Notes: generated by a model from the letters alone, not told the origin. Shown: positions 24,772-34,186, counted from the first letter of the stretch. The stretch is DNA of 64,000 nt from Cellulomonas fimi (GCF_028583725.1 NZ_CP110680.1:682001-746000); one strand, 5' to 3'. Program-made: numbers and translations.

Positions 24772-25305
24772 TCAGATGGCGACGTCCTCCACGACGACGA
24801 CGACCGCCGACGACGTGTCGAACTGCTCGGTGATCGTCGCCTGGTTCGCCGCGCTGCCCGCGAAGCCCAGCACGAAGCCGATCGCCGTGATGATCCACGC
24901 GAGCTTCTTGTGCTGCTCGTACCCGGCGAGCGGCCGACCCGCCTTGTCCCGCTGCACGCCCGCGAGCACCAGGATGATGTCGACGAGCGCCCAGATGCCC
25001 AGGCCACCGCACGTCACGAGCTTGAGGATGCCGGTGCCGACCTTCCCCAGGTAGAACCGGTCGACGCCGAGCACGCCGAGGAACCACGCGAGCAGCCACG
25101 TCGCGACGAACGACTTGCCCGACTCCGCGGCGACGCCGTAGCCGGACTGGTCGCCGTACGCCGGCGCACCGTAGGCCGGAGCGCCGTACGCGGGTGCCGG
25201 CGGCGCCGCGGGCGGCGGCGGCGCGACGGGCGGCTGCGGCTTCGACAGGTCCGTCGGGTCGACCGGCTCGGCCGGTCCGGTGCCCTCGGGCGGGGTGGTC
25301 GACAT
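24772..25305 (-). CDS. TM2-domain membrane protein (small paralogue)
   Basis: A 177-residue protein. Residues 1-60 are Pro/Ala-rich with three APAYG repeats. Residues about 65-125 are a TM2 domain: a first helix ([20 protein letters not shown]), the hallmark [11 protein letters not shown], and a second helix ([18 protein letters not shown]). A third helix ([16 protein letters not shown]) follows, then a short tail. TM2 proteins are small membrane proteins of unknown biochemical role. The membrane part is very similar to the product at 26306-27808, so the two are paralogues that flank an acetyltransferase gene. Confidence 0.88.
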   Translation of the reverse strand: MSTTPPEGTGPAEPVDPTDLSKPQPPVAPPPPAAPPAPAYGAPAYGAPAYGDQSGYGVAAESGKSFVATWLLAWFLGVLGVDRFYLGKVGTGILKLVTCGGLGIWALVDIILVLAGVQRDKAGRPLAGYEQHKKLAWIITAIGFVLGFAGSAANQATITEQFDTSSAVVVVVEDVAI

Positions 25306-25471
25306 CAGTGACTCCGTTCGACGTGCAGGATGGGCCTCTCACCAGGCGCGACGCCGCAGCGCCGCACCCGGTCGCCACGCTAGGGCCCCGCGACGGTTCT
25401 GCGCAGCGGTACGCGCCGTCGTCTCGCGCGCCGCTGCGGCGACCACCCGGACGGGGGGCAGGATCGGTCCC

Positions 25472-26221
25472 GTGGCCACGCGCGAGTCGATCGCCCGCAC
25501 CGTGCACGCCGACGCCTGGGAGCAGCACGGCCTGCTCCGGGCCGGGCGCGGGGGCCGCACTGGCGTGCTCCCCGGTATCCGGCTCATGGCGAGCGGACTG
25601 CCGCACCCGCAGTGGAACAACGGTGACGTCACCGATCCCGCCGCCGTGGACCTCGCCGCGGTGCGCGCCTGGTACCAGCCGCTCGGAGTCCCGTGGGGCG
25701 TCCGCGTCCCCGCCGGCGTGCCGTGGCCGCACGGCCGGTTCCTGTTCCGCAAGCGGCTCGTCCTGCGCGACGCCGGGACCGTCGACGCCCCGCCCGTCCC
25801 CGGCCTGGTGGTCAGCACGGCGCGCACCGACGACCTCGTCGCGGTCGCGGCGGTCGCCGCCGCGGCGTTCGACGGCGACCCCGCCCTCGAGGCCGCCTGG
25901 ATCGACCCGCTCCTGCGGGCACCCGAGCACGCGACCGTGGCGCTCGCGACCCTGGACGGCACACCGGTCGCGACCGGCTCCGTGCTGCGCACGGCCGGGC
26001 ATGCCGGTCCCGCGGCCGCTCTCGCGGGCGTGGCGGTGCTGCCGGACGCGCCCGAGGAGGCCGTGCGGGCCGTCGTCGGGTCCTGGCTCCTGCGGCACGC
26101 GTTCGCGACCGGCGCGCGCCTCGCGCTCGCGCACCCCGACACCGACGCGGAGGCGGCGACCCTCGCGACCCTCGGCCTCACGCCGGCCGGAGCGCTCGAC
26201 GTGTACGTCGACCTCGCCTGA
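25472..26221 (+). CDS. GNAT-like acetyltransferase
   Basis: A 249-residue protein resembling GNAT N-acetyltransferases. The N-terminal third (residues 1-105, with PHPQWNNGDV) resembles the partner half of double-GNAT proteins. The C-terminal part (about 110-249) contains DDLVAVAAVAAAAF, VATGSVLRTAG and LAGVAVLPDAPEEAVRAVV where acetyl-CoA would bind; the usual Q/R-x-x-G-x-G/A loop is not clear. GTG 25472 follows CAGGAT by 7 nt, consistent with a leaderless transcript. Substrate unknown. It lies between, and is divergent from or convergent with, the two TM2 genes. Confidence 0.7.
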   Translation: MATRESIARTVHADAWEQHGLLRAGRGGRTGVLPGIRLMASGLPHPQWNNGDVTDPAAVDLAAVRAWYQPLGVPWGVRVPAGVPWPHGRFLFRKRLVLRDAGTVDAPPVPGLVVSTARTDDLVAVAAVAAAAFDGDPALEAAWIDPLLRAPEHATVALATLDGTPVATGSVLRTAGHAGPAAALAGVAVLPDAPEEAVRAVVGSWLLRHAFATGARLALAHPDTDAEAATLATLGLTPAGALDVYVDLA

Positions 26222-26226
26222 CCCGT

Positions 26227-26268
26227 CCGAGCGGACCGGCCCGAGCGCACCCGGGCCGGCCCGCTCGG
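26227..26268. terminator. Bidirectional terminator hairpin
   Basis: CCGAGCGG (26227-26234) pairs with CCGCTCGG (26261-26268) and CCGGCCC (26236-26242) with GGGCCGG (26253-26259), with one A-C mismatch and a 10-nt loop: 15 pairs in all. It lies 5 nt after the acetyltransferase stop, facing the convergent TM2 gene. Confidence 0.8.
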
Positions 26269-26301
26269 TGGCGGGTAGCCGGCCCGCTCGGTGGCGGGTA
26301 G
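26256..26301. repeat. Perfect 23-bp tandem duplication
   Basis: Positions 26256-26278 are repeated exactly at 26279-26301 (unit begins CCGGCCCGCTCGGTGG). The unit carries the right arm of the terminator hairpin, so the left arm at 26227-26242 could pair with either copy. Confidence 0.9.
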
Positions 26302-26305
26302 GTCG

Positions 26306-27808
26306 TCAGCCGACCGTGAGCGTCCAGCCCCCGTTCGCCGTGACGTCGACCACCGACGGCCCCGCGCTCAGCGGGACGGTCCCCGAGTACGGCCCGATCT
26401 CGTTGATCAGCAGACCGAACTCGAACACCGCGCCCGTGTTCTCGGAGACCGCGAAGTTGCCGTCACCGTCGTGCGTCGCCGTGAGCGTGCCGACCGGGCC
26501 GTCGTACAGGAACACGCCGTCGCCCGCGCCCGCGGGAGCCAGCGGCGGTGCGGCCGAGATCGGCGCGACGGTGATCGACCACGCGCCGTCCGCGCTGACC
26601 TGCAGCGTCGTCCCCTCGCCGAACGCGCGCAGACCGAACACCGTCGACCCCGCGTAGGCGCCGATCGTGTTCACGAGGAGCTCGCCCGTCGACTGGTTCG
26701 CGGCGTCGAGGACCTGCACCGCGAAGTTCGCCGCGCCGTCGTGCGTCGCCGTGACGATCCCGGCGGTCGCACCCGCCGGCAGCGGCACGACCGCGTCGCC
26801 CGTGCCCGTCACCGTCGCCGGGGTGAACGTGCCGAACGTCTCGTCGGCCCACGCCTGCGGGGTGAGCGCCTGCTCCGCGGGCTCCTCGGGAGTCTCCTCC
26901 TCGGCGGCCTCGCTCGCCTGCTGCTGCGCGTCCTCGAGCGCCTCCGACACGACCGCGGCCGGGTCCTCGACGGTGTCGAGCGCGTTCTGCAGGCGGATCG
27001 TGTTGCTGATCGCCCCCACGACGAGCCCGACCGCGACGCCGATCGCCGTGATGATCCACGCGGGCCGCTTGAACTGGTCGTAGCCGGCGAGCGGACGCCC
27101 GAACCTGTCGCGCTGTGCCCCCACGAGCACGAGGATCAGGTCGACGAGCGACCAGATGCCGAACCCCCCGCAGGTCAGCAGCTTCGCGATGCCCGTCCCG
27201 ACCTTGCCGAGGTAGAACCGGTCGACGCCGAGGAACCCGAGGAACCACGCGAACAGCCACGTCGCGATGAACGACTTGTCCGACACCCCGTCCGGTCCCG
27301 GCGCCCCGAGCGCGCTGACGGGTGCCGCCGCAGCGCCCGAGGGGCCGTAGGGGCGCGCGGGCGGCACGGGCCCGTAGCCCGGTGCCGCCCCTGGCGGCGG
27401 TCCGTAACCGGGTGCCGCGGCCGGCGGCGGTCCGTACCCGGGTGCCGCTCCCGGCGGTGGCCCGTACCCGGGTGGTTGCCCGGCCCCGGCCGGGGATGAC
27501 CCGTACCCGGGCGGCGGCCCGGACGCGGCGGGCGGCTGCGGCTGCCCGACCGCCGGTGGCGGTGAGCCGGCCGGCGGGTGCGGCGGCGCGCTCGCCGGCG
27601 GCGCAGGCGCGGCAGGTGGCCGCGCGTCACCGGCGGCCGGTGGCGGCTCGGCGGGTGACCGCTCGGGCTTCGAGGCGCCCACCGCGTCGGGCGCGGCGGG
27701 TGGCTCGGGAGGTGGTGCGGTGGCCTCGGCATCCGGCCGTCCTGCGGGCGTGGCACCCGCAGCCTGGCCTGCTGCGTCGGGTTCGTCGTCCGGTGGGTTC
27801 GTCGACAT
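26306..27808 (-). CDS. TM2-domain membrane protein with proline-rich N-terminus and two C-terminal beta-repeats
   Basis: A 500-residue protein. Residues 1-170 are low-complexity Pro/Ala/Gly with a 10-residue repeat ([10 protein letters not shown] type) at about 113-148. Residues about 178-262 hold the TM2 domain ([20 protein letters not shown]) and a further helix. An acidic Gln/Glu linker (about 283-325) leads to two similar domains of about 65 residues, each with an ATHDG(A/D)xNFAV motif and a closing W(S/T)(I/L)TV. If the membrane part is oriented with a periplasmic C-terminus, the repeats face outward. Function unknown. ATG 27808 has GGAG 6 nt upstream; a start at 27850 is less likely. 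Confidence 0.82.
   Translation of the reverse strand: MSTNPPDDEPDAAGQAAGATPAGRPDAEATAPPPEPPAAPDAVGASKPERSPAEPPPAAGDARPPAAPAPPASAPPHPPAGSPPPAVGQPQPPAASGPPPGYGSSPAGAGQPPGYGPPPGAAPGYGPPPAAAPGYGPPPGAAPGYGPVPPARPYGPSGAAAAPVSALGAPGPDGVSDKSFIATWLFAWFLGFLGVDRFYLGKVGTGIAKLLTCGGFGIWSLVDLILVLVGAQRDRFGRPLAGYDQFKRPAWIITAIGVAVGLVVGAISNTIRLQNALDTVEDPAAVVSEALEDAQQQASEAAEEETPEEPAEQALTPQAWADETFGTFTPATVTGTGDAVVPLPAGATAGIVTATHDGAANFAVQVLDAANQSTGELLVNTIGAYAGSTVFGLRAFGEGTTLQVSADGAWSITVAPISAAPPLAPAGAGDGVFLYDGPVGTLTATHDGDGNFAVSENTGAVFEFGLLINEIGPYSGTVPLSAGPSVVDVTANGGWTLTVG
27365..27472 (-). repeat. 30-bp coding repeats (GYGPPP decapeptides)
   Basis: About three and a half in-frame copies of a 30-bp unit encode the Gly-Tyr-Gly-Pro-rich decapeptide in the N-terminal part of the large TM2 protein. 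They form a flexible linker and are prone to length change. Confidence 0.75.
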
Positions 27809-27946
27809 CACGGCTCCGTCTCGTCGCAACGGGGGCCGGCGCGGCACCACGGAGGGATGCGCTGCCCCCCGAACGCACCCTCGCGACTCCCACGGTAGGA
27901 CCGCGACATTCCGGGCGCGAGCAACTTCACCCGCAGGCGGGGACGG

Positions 27947-30094
27947 CTACTCGGCGGTGTCGAGCGCGGCGAGGACCCCCTCGCCGTAGCGGTCGAGCTT
28001 GGTCGCACCGACACCGCTGATCGTGCCGAGCGCCTCGATGCTGGTCGGCTGCTGGGTCGCGATCTCCCGGAGCGTCGCGTCGTGGAACACGACGTAGGCG
28101 GGCACGCCCTGCTCCTTCGCGGCTCCGGCGCGCCAGGCGCGCAGCCGCTCGAACCGCTCGGCGGCGTCGTCGGTGAGGTCGGCGGCGACGGAGGCCCGGC
28201 GGTCGCGGCCGGACGAGCCGCCGCGGGAGCGTCCGGCGCGCTCGGGCTCGCGGCGCAGCCGCACCTCGCGGTCGCCGCGGAGCACGTCGGCGGACGCGGG
28301 GGCGAGGCGCAGGGTGCCGTAGCCGTCGGAGTCCACGGCGAGCAGCTCGAGCGCGAGGAGCTGCCGGACCACCCCGCGCCACTCGCCCTCGGACAGGTCG
28401 GTGCCGACCCCGAACGTGCTGAGCGCGGAGTGCCCGAGCTGCTGGACCCGCGGCGTCGTCTTGCCGCGCAGGATGTCGACGAGGTGCCCGACGCCGTACC
28501 GCTGGTTGCGCTGGTCGAGCCGCACGATCGTCGACAGGAGCTTCTGCGCCGCGACGGTGCCGTCCCACGACTCGGGCGGCGTCAGGCAGGTGTCGCAGTT
28601 GCCGCACGGCTCGGCGGACTGGCCGAAGTAGTTGAGCAGCTGGACGCGCCGGCACGACACCGTCTCGCACAGCGCGAGCATCGCGTCGAGGTGCTGCGTG
28701 AGGCGTCGCCGGTGCGCGGCGTCGCCGTCGGACGTGTCGATGAGCCGGCGCTGCTGCACGACGTCGGCGAGCCCGTACGCGAGCCACGCGGTCGACGGCA
28801 GCCCGTCACGCCCCGCGCGGCCGGTCTCCTGGTAGTAGCCCTCGACGGACTTGGGCAGGTCGAGGTGCGCGACGAACCGCACGTCGGGCTTGTCGATCCC
28901 CATGCCGAACGCGATGGTCGCGACCATCACGAGCCCGTCCTCGCGCAGGAACCGCGCCTGGTTGCGCGCACGGACCAGGCGGTCGAGGCCCGCGTGGTAC
29001 GGCAGCGCCGGGATGCCGTTCGCGACGAGGTGCTCCGCGGTCTGCTCGACGGAGTTCCGCGACAGGCAGTAGACGATCCCCGCGTCGCCGGCGTGCTCGG
29101 TCCGCAGCAGGTCGAGCAGCTGCGCGCGCGGGTTGTCCTTCGGCGCGATCCGGTACTGGATGTTGGGCCGGTCGAAGCTCGCGACGAAGTGCCGGGCGTC
29201 CTCGAGCTGGAGGCGCTGCGCGATCTCGGCGTGCGTCGCGGCGGTCGCCGTCGCGGTCAGGGCGATGCGCGGCACGTCGGGCCAGCGCTCGTGCAGCATC
29301 GAGAGCTGCAGGTAGTCGGGCCGGAAGTCGTGACCCCACTGCGACACGCAGTGCGCCTCGTCGATCGCGAACAGCGCGATGCGGCCCTGGTCGAGCAGGT
29401 CGACCGTGTCCGGCACGCGCAGCCGCTCGGGGGCGAGGTAGAGGAGGTCGAGCTCGCCGTCGAGGAACGCCTGCTCGACGGCGCGGCGCTCGTGCGGCTG
29501 CTGGGTCGAGTTGAGGAACCCGGCGCGCACGCCGAGCGCGGACAGCGCGTCGACCTGGTCCTGCATGAGCGCGATGAGCGGCGACACGACGACGCCGGTC
29601 CCGGGGCGGACCAGCGCGGGCACCTGGTAGCAGAGCGACTTGCCCCCGCCGGTCGGCATGAGGACGAGCGCGTCGCCGCCGTTCACGACGGTGTCGATGA
29701 TCTCGGCCTGCTCGCCGCGGAACGCGTCGTACCCCCACACGCGCTGCAGCACCTCGTGCGGCGTGGGACGCGGGCCGTCGTCGGGCTCGGGGACCGCTCG
29801 CGGGCGGCTGCGGCCCGGGACCGGCGCCCCGTGCGCGGCCTCGTCGCGCGCCCTCCGGTCCAGGTCGCCGGACCGACCGGCCGACGCACCGCGCGCGGGG
29901 CCGCTGCCGCGCGCGGGACGGTCGGGCGGCGCCGCGTCGTACGCCGGGTCGAACGGCGGCTCGTCGAAGGCCGGGTCGTACGGCGGCTCGTCGTACGACG
30001 GGTCGAAGGGGGGCTCGTCGGGCAGCGGGACGTCGTCCGTCCACACCGCCGACGCGTCGGTACGGGGGCGGGGGCGGGCGGGTCCGGCAGGCAC
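27947..30094 (-). CDS. recQ: ATP-dependent DNA helicase RecQ
   Basis: A 715-residue 3'-5' DNA helicase for recombination and fork repair. Walker A MPTGGGKS is at residues 146-153; the DEAH box is [20 protein letters not shown]. Helicase motif VI is [12 protein letters not shown]. The RQC domain carries the zinc cysteines [11 protein letters not shown] and CGNCDTC. An HRDC domain ([20 protein letters not shown]) closes the protein. Compared with E. coli RecQ there is an extra N-terminus of about 110 residues, acidic and Pro-rich, with three 9-residue repeats DEPP(F/Y)DP(S/A)(Y/F) at 26-52. GTG 30094 is the only start that includes these repeats; a later start cannot be excluded. Confidence 0.96.
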   Translation of the reverse strand: MPAGPARPRPRTDASAVWTDDVPLPDEPPFDPSYDEPPYDPAFDEPPFDPAYDAAPPDRPARGSGPARGASAGRSGDLDRRARDEAAHGAPVPGRSRPRAVPEPDDGPRPTPHEVLQRVWGYDAFRGEQAEIIDTVVNGGDALVLMPTGGGKSLCYQVPALVRPGTGVVVSPLIALMQDQVDALSALGVRAGFLNSTQQPHERRAVEQAFLDGELDLLYLAPERLRVPDTVDLLDQGRIALFAIDEAHCVSQWGHDFRPDYLQLSMLHERWPDVPRIALTATATAATHAEIAQRLQLEDARHFVASFDRPNIQYRIAPKDNPRAQLLDLLRTEHAGDAGIVYCLSRNSVEQTAEHLVANGIPALPYHAGLDRLVRARNQARFLREDGLVMVATIAFGMGIDKPDVRFVAHLDLPKSVEGYYQETGRAGRDGLPSTAWLAYGLADVVQQRRLIDTSDGDAAHRRRLTQHLDAMLALCETVSCRRVQLLNYFGQSAEPCGNCDTCLTPPESWDGTVAAQKLLSTIVRLDQRNQRYGVGHLVDILRGKTTPRVQQLGHSALSTFGVGTDLSEGEWRGVVRQLLALELLAVDSDGYGTLRLAPASADVLRGDREVRLRREPERAGRSRGGSSGRDRRASVAADLTDDAAERFERLRAWRAGAAKEQGVPAYVVFHDATLREIATQQPTSIEALGTISGVGATKLDRYGEGVLAALDTAE
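29939..30019 (-). repeat. Three 27-bp coding repeats in recQ
   Basis: Three in-frame copies of a 27-bp unit encode [13 protein letters not shown] nonapeptides (residues 26-52) in the N-terminal extension of RecQ. Confidence 0.85.
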
Positions 30095-30216
30095 CCGCCC
30101 ACCCTACGAGCCGCGGCCCACACCGCGGAGCCACCCGGACGACCCGTGGACGGCCCGACGAACCGCCGGGCTGGGGACGGCTCGCCGAAGCGCTGCGACA
30201 GGGCCGGGACGGTCCG

Positions 30217-30222
30217 TAGGGT
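30217..30222 (+). promoter_or_regulatory. Leaderless -10 hexamer of the dehydrogenase gene
   Basis: TAGGGT with exactly 6 nt to the ATG at 30229. Confidence 0.5.
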
Positions 30223-30228
30223 GGCCGC

Positions 30229-31023
30229 ATGGGAACCGCACTCGTCACGGGCGCCAGCGCCGGTCTCGGCCTCGAGTTCGCCTGGCAGCTCGCCACCGCC
30301 AAGCACGACGTCGTCCTCGTCGCCCGCGACGAGGAGCGCCTCACGCGCCTCGCCGCCCAGCTCGAGGCCGCCGCGGGCATCCGCGCCGAGGTGCTGGTCG
30401 CGGACCTCACGAAGCCCGACGACGTGACCCGCGTGGCCGACCGGCTGCGCAGCGACGAGAACCCGGTCGGCCTGCTGGTCAACAACGCGGGCTTCGGGAT
30501 CAACCAGGAGTTCGTCGGCGGCGACCTGGAGCGCGAGCTCACGGCGCTCGACGTCATGGTGCGCGCGGTCCTCGTGCTGTCGCACGCGGCCGCCGAGGCG
30601 ATGGTCGCGCGCGGGCGTGGCGCGATCCTCAACGTCGGGTCGGTCGCGGCGCTCATGGCGTCCGGGACGTACTCGGCGCACAAGGCGTGGGTGCGGTCGT
30701 TCACCGAGGGCCTCGCCGTCGAGCTCAAGGACAGCGGCGTCACCGCGACCGTCGTGAACCCGGGCTTCACGCACACCGAGTTCCACGAGCGCGGCCGCAT
30801 CGACATGAGCGGCTACCCGGAGATCGTCTGGCTCAACGCCGAGGACGTCGTCGCGACCGCCCTCGCCGACGTGCGCCGCGGCGTCGTCATCTCGACCCCG
30901 AGCACGCGCTACCGCACGATGTCGGCCCTCGCCCGCATCGCTCCGCGCTCCGCGATCCGCGCGATCGGCCGCTACCGCCGCGCGATCGAGGACGCCCCGG
31001 CCGACGCGGACGCCGACGCCTGA
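30229..31023 (+). CDS. Short-chain dehydrogenase/reductase
   Basis: A 264-residue classical SDR oxidoreductase. The nucleotide-binding motif is TGASAGLGLEFA, the NNAG motif is present (LLVNNAGFGIN), and the catalytic residues are Ser in ILNVGSVAAL, Tyr148 and Lys152 in YSAHK. VVNPGFTHTEF is the substrate/cofactor segment. ATG 30229 directly follows a TAGGGT-N6 leaderless promoter. It is divergent from recQ. The substrate is unknown; the C-terminal basic helix (RSAIRAIGRYRR) resembles SDRs that act on lipidic or keto substrates. Confidence 0.9.
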   Translation: MGTALVTGASAGLGLEFAWQLATAKHDVVLVARDEERLTRLAAQLEAAAGIRAEVLVADLTKPDDVTRVADRLRSDENPVGLLVNNAGFGINQEFVGGDLERELTALDVMVRAVLVLSHAAAEAMVARGRGAILNVGSVAALMASGTYSAHKAWVRSFTEGLAVELKDSGVTATVVNPGFTHTEFHERGRIDMSGYPEIVWLNAEDVVATALADVRRGVVISTPSTRYRTMSALARIAPRSAIRAIGRYRRAIEDAPADADADA

Positions 31024-31061
31024 CGGACGAGACGGCGCCCGTCCACCCGTCGGGCACGCAC

Positions 31062-31067
31062 TAGCCT
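31062..31067 (+). promoter_or_regulatory. Leaderless -10 hexamer of pyrE
   Basis: TAGCCT with 7 nt to the GTG start of pyrE at 31075. Confidence 0.5.
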
Positions 31068-31074
31068 CGGTGGC

Positions 31075-31650
31075 GTGACCCACGACCTGTCGCCGACGCC
31101 CCGCGAGCAGCTGCTCGCCCTCATCCAGGACCTCGCGGTCGTGCACGGGAAGGTCACGCTGTCGTCGGGCCGCGAGGCCGACTACTACGTCGACCTGCGC
31201 CGCGTCACGCTGCACCACCGCGCGGCACCGCTGATCGGCCACCTCATGCTCGACATGCTCGAGGAGGTCGGGCTGGGCACCGCCGAGGTCGACGCCGTCG
31301 GCGGCCTGACGCTCGGTGCGGACCCGGTCGCGACGTCCCTGCTGCACGCGGCGGCGTCGCGCGGGCAGGACCTCGACGCGTTCGTCGTCCGCAAGGAGGC
31401 GAAGGCGCACGGCATGCAGCGGCGCATCGAGGGGCCGGAGATCGCCGGTCGCCGCGTCGTCGTCCTCGAGGACACGTCCACGACCGGCGGCTCGCCGATC
31501 ACGGCGGTCGAGGCCGCGCGCGAGGCCGGCGCCGAGGTGCTGGGCGTCGCGGTGATCGTGGACCGCGCGACGGGCGCCCAGGCGAAGATCGAGGCGCTCG
31601 GCGTGCCGTACCACTACCTGTTCACCCTGGCCGACCTCGGCCTGGCCTGA
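31075..31650 (+). CDS. pyrE: Orotate phosphoribosyltransferase
   Basis: A 191-residue type I phosphoribosyltransferase that joins orotate and PRPP to give orotidine 5'-phosphate in pyrimidine synthesis. SSGREADYYVDLRRVTL is the family N-terminal pattern; KEAKAHGMQRRIEG is the catalytic loop; VVVLEDTSTTGGSPI is the PRPP-binding motif. GTG 31075 sits 7 nt after TAGCCT. The gene stands alone here, away from other pyrimidine genes, as is common in Actinobacteria. Confidence 0.96.
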   Translation: MTHDLSPTPREQLLALIQDLAVVHGKVTLSSGREADYYVDLRRVTLHHRAAPLIGHLMLDMLEEVGLGTAEVDAVGGLTLGADPVATSLLHAAASRGQDLDAFVVRKEAKAHGMQRRIEGPEIAGRRVVVLEDTSTTGGSPITAVEAAREAGAEVLGVAVIVDRATGAQAKIEALGVPYHYLFTLADLGLA

Positions 31651-31666
31651 CACGAGGGCGTCGGCC

Positions 31667-31691
31667 GCGGCCCCGGTCGACGGGGTTCCGC
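31667..31691. terminator. Probable terminator between pyrE and the YwiC-like gene
   Basis: CCCCG (31671-31675) pairs with CGGGG (31681-31685) around GTCGA, and GCGG (31667-31670) with CCGC (31688-31691) past a two-base bulge. It lies between convergent genes. Confidence 0.5.
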
Positions 31692-31710
31692 AGCGCCGGT
31701 GGCGCGGACC

Positions 31711-32520
31711 TCAGACGACCGCGAGGGTCGCGGCGGTGACGACGACCGTCGCGACGATCTCGCCCACGCCGATCGCCTTCGCGGACGGCCACGGCCGGCG
31801 CCGGGGTACCAGGACCGCGCGTGCGAGCAGCCCGAGCGCGACGACCGCGCACACGACGGCACCGCGCACGGCGGGCGCGGCCAGCACGGCGGCCCCCACC
31901 GCACCGGCGACGAGCGCCCCGTGGAACCCGACGGACACCGCGAGCACCGTGCGGTCGCCGCGGTCGCGGATCAGCGACTTCACGTAGGGCACCGTGCCGA
32001 GGAAGTACGCGGCGAGCAGCCCGGTCGCGGCCCACGTGCGCGGGTCGTCGGCTCCCGGCAGCGGGCCGGGCGACCCCAGGCCGGCGGAGACGACGGTCAT
32101 GAGCATCGCCGCGACGACCGTCACGCCGTCGTTGAGCCACGAGCGGTCGGCACGGCGCGCCGAGCACACGAGGCTCACCGCGAGGAGGACGCCGAAGACG
32201 GGCGCCCACCAGAGCAGCGACGGTGCGGACGCGACGAGCCCGGCCCCGAGCACGGCCGTCGCGACCCCGTACGCCCGCACCGGCGGCAGGTAGCGCGGCC
32301 GCCGGGACGCCTTGAGCCACAGCCCCGCCGCGTTGTACGCGAGGAACGCGACGAGCCAGGCGACGAGCAACAGCGCGTGTCGCCACGTCGGCCCGACGAG
32401 CGCCGCACCCACGACGACGGGGACGACGAGCATCGCCCACGCGCCGTGCTGCTGCGGCACCCAGCCGGGTCCGCGGCGGCGGCGCGCCGGGGCGACGCGG
32501 TGCGGGGCGGTCGTCGGCAC
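31711..32520 (-). CDS. YwiC-like membrane protein
   Basis: A 269-residue membrane protein with about eight hydrophobic helices. The opening WVPQQHGAWAMLVVPVVVG is the hallmark of the YwiC-like family; in Bacillus the namesake lies near nitrate-respiration genes, but its function is unknown. WWAPVFGVLLAVSLVCSARRADRSWLNDG and AAYFLGTVPYVKSLIRDRGD are further conserved parts. GTG 32520 follows CATGCT by 6 nt, consistent with leaderless expression. It converges on pyrE. Confidence 0.85.
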   Translation of the reverse strand: MPTTAPHRVAPARRRRGPGWVPQQHGAWAMLVVPVVVGAALVGPTWRHALLLVAWLVAFLAYNAAGLWLKASRRPRYLPPVRAYGVATAVLGAGLVASAPSLLWWAPVFGVLLAVSLVCSARRADRSWLNDGVTVVAAMLMTVVSAGLGSPGPLPGADDPRTWAATGLLAAYFLGTVPYVKSLIRDRGDRTVLAVSVGFHGALVAGAVGAAVLAAPAVRGAVVCAVVALGLLARAVLVPRRRPWPSAKAIGVGEIVATVVVTAATLAVV

Positions 32521-32641
32521 GCGGCGAGCATGACCCGCGGACCCCGTCGCGCGGCCGGGACCTTGGTCCCGGGTCGAGGTCCGGCGGACCGAGCTCGACG
32601 CGTCCGGAGCCGCAGCCGGCGCGCGGTGCCGGCGGGACGCG

Positions 32642-33415
32642 TCAGACGCGGTCGACGAGGTCCTGGACGGAGTCCGCGATCTCGCTCGGGCGGAACGGGA
32701 AGCGCTCGACGTCTTCCCGCCGGGTGGACCCGGACAGCACGAGGATGGTCCGCAGTCCCGCCTCGATCCCGGCGACGACGTCGGTGTCCATCCGGTCGCC
32801 GACCATGACGGTCGTCTCGGAGTGCGCGTCGATCCGGTTGAGCGCGGACCGGATCATCATCGGGTTGGGCTTGCCGACGAAGTAGGGCTGGCGGCCGGTC
32901 GCGGCGGAGATCATCGCGGCGACGGCACCCGTCGCGGGCAGGTCGCCCTCGGCGGACGGGCCGGTCACGTCGGGGTTGGTCGCGATGAACCGCGCGCCGC
33001 CCTGGATGAGCCGGATGGCCTGCGTGATCGCCTCGAACGAGTACGTGCGCGTCTCCCCGAGGACGACGAAGTCGGGGTCCGACGACGTGAGCGTGTAGCC
33101 GGCCTCGTACAGCGCGGTCGTGAGCCCGGCCTCGCCGATCGTGTACGCGGACCCGCCGGGCATCTGGTCGGTGAGGAACTGCGCGGTCGCGAGCGCGGAC
33201 GTCCAGATGGCGCGCTCGGGGACGTCGATGCCGCTGGCCCGCAGGCGCGCGGCGAGGTCGCGCGGCGTGAAGATCGAGTTGTTCGTGAGGACGAGGAACG
33301 GGCGGTCCCCGTCGCGCAGCGCGGTGACGAACTCGGCGGCGCCCGGCAGCGCGGTGCCCTCGTGCACGAGGACGCCGTCCATGTCGGACAGCCAGGAGCG
33401 GATCTCCCGCGTCAC
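32642..33415 (-). CDS. HAD-IIA family sugar-phosphatase (NagD-like)
   Basis: A 257-residue HAD phosphatase of the NagD subclass. Motif I is WLSDMDGVLVHEGTALPGA with the nucleophile Asp and acid Asp; motif II is LVLTNNS; the cap contains FVVLGETRTYSFEAIT; motif III Lys is in FVGKPNPMMI; motif IV is MVGDRMDTDVVAGIEAGL. NagD-like enzymes remove phosphate from small sugar phosphates or nucleotides; the exact substrate is unknown. GTG 33415 overlaps the DedA stop by four bases, so the two are coupled. Confidence 0.92.
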   Translation of the reverse strand: MTREIRSWLSDMDGVLVHEGTALPGAAEFVTALRDGDRPFLVLTNNSIFTPRDLAARLRASGIDVPERAIWTSALATAQFLTDQMPGGSAYTIGEAGLTTALYEAGYTLTSSDPDFVVLGETRTYSFEAITQAIRLIQGGARFIATNPDVTGPSAEGDLPATGAVAAMISAATGRQPYFVGKPNPMMIRSALNRIDAHSETTVMVGDRMDTDVVAGIEAGLRTILVLSGSTRREDVERFPFRPSEIADSVQDLVDRV

Positions 33416-34173
33416 TCGCCGAACGCCTTGCGCTCGACCGCCTCGCGCTCGGACTGCTCGTCGTAGCGGGTGTCGCGGCCGTCCGCGTCGAGGGGCGCCT
33501 TGGCCCGCTCGCGGCGCGCGCGCCACATCTCGACGCCGATCGGGATGACGGAGAAGAGCACGATGAGGACGAGCAGCGGCTCGATGTTCTCGCGCACGAA
33601 GGGGATGTTGCCGAGCAGGTAGCCGAGCATCGTCACGCCGACGCCCCACAGCAGCGCCCCGACGGCGTTGTAGGAGACGAAGGTGCGGTAGCGCATGTTG
33701 CCGACGCCCGCGGCGACGGGGGCGTACGTCCGGACGATCGGCACGAAGCGCGCCACGATGATCGTGCGGCCGCCGTACTTGTCGAAGTACGCGTACGTCT
33801 GGTCGATGTACGACTTCTTGAAGAAGCGCGAGTCGGGCTTGTTGAAGACGCGCGGGCCGAGCCGTCGTCCGATGAAGAACGCGGTCTGGTCGCCCAGGAA
33901 CGCGGCGAGGAACAGCAGCCCGCACAGCGCCCAGATGTTGATGTGCACGGGGAACGTGTCCTGCGCGACGAGCGCGCCCGCCGTGAACAGCAGCGAGTCC
34001 CCGGGCAGGATGGGGAACAGCAGGCCGGTCTCGATGAAGATGACGGCGACGATGCCGATGACGACCGCGGTCCCGAACGAGGAGATCATGTGGTCCGGGT
34101 CGAGGAAGTCCGGCCCGAGCGTGGCGACGGGGCCGGCGGCGTGCAGGGCGGCCCCGAGGGTCGTCGTCAGCAT
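33412..34173 (-). CDS. DedA-family membrane protein
   Basis: A 253-residue inner-membrane protein of the DedA/SNARE-associated superfamily, linked to envelope homeostasis and undecaprenyl-phosphate flipping. FIETGLLFPILPGDSLLFTAG and FLGDQTAFFIGRRLG are the family motifs, and RFVPIVRTYAPVAAGVGNMRY is the conserved Arg-containing loop. A charged C-terminal tail follows. ATG 34173 is chosen: TACCCT lies 7 nt upstream (leaderless pattern), and a longer reading from 34272 has no membrane protein character. The HAD gene overlaps its end. Confidence 0.93.
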   Translation of the reverse strand: MLTTTLGAALHAAGPVATLGPDFLDPDHMISSFGTAVVIGIVAVIFIETGLLFPILPGDSLLFTAGALVAQDTFPVHINIWALCGLLFLAAFLGDQTAFFIGRRLGPRVFNKPDSRFFKKSYIDQTYAYFDKYGGRTIIVARFVPIVRTYAPVAAGVGNMRYRTFVSYNAVGALLWGVGVTMLGYLLGNIPFVRENIEPLLVLIVLFSVIPIGVEMWRARRERAKAPLDADGRDTRYDEQSEREAVERKAFGE

Positions 34174-34180
34174 GGCGTCC

Positions 34181-34186
34181 AGGGTA
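34181..34186 (-). promoter_or_regulatory. Leaderless -10 hexamer of the dedA-HAD operon
   Basis: TACCCT on the minus strand with 7 nt to the ATG at 34173. Confidence 0.45.

Noticed and set aside
24772..27808. TM2 pair as a transposon or phage insertion
   Set aside because: Base composition matches the surroundings, and there are no integrase, target duplications or mobile-element genes; the 23-bp repeat is a local tandem copy, not an element end.
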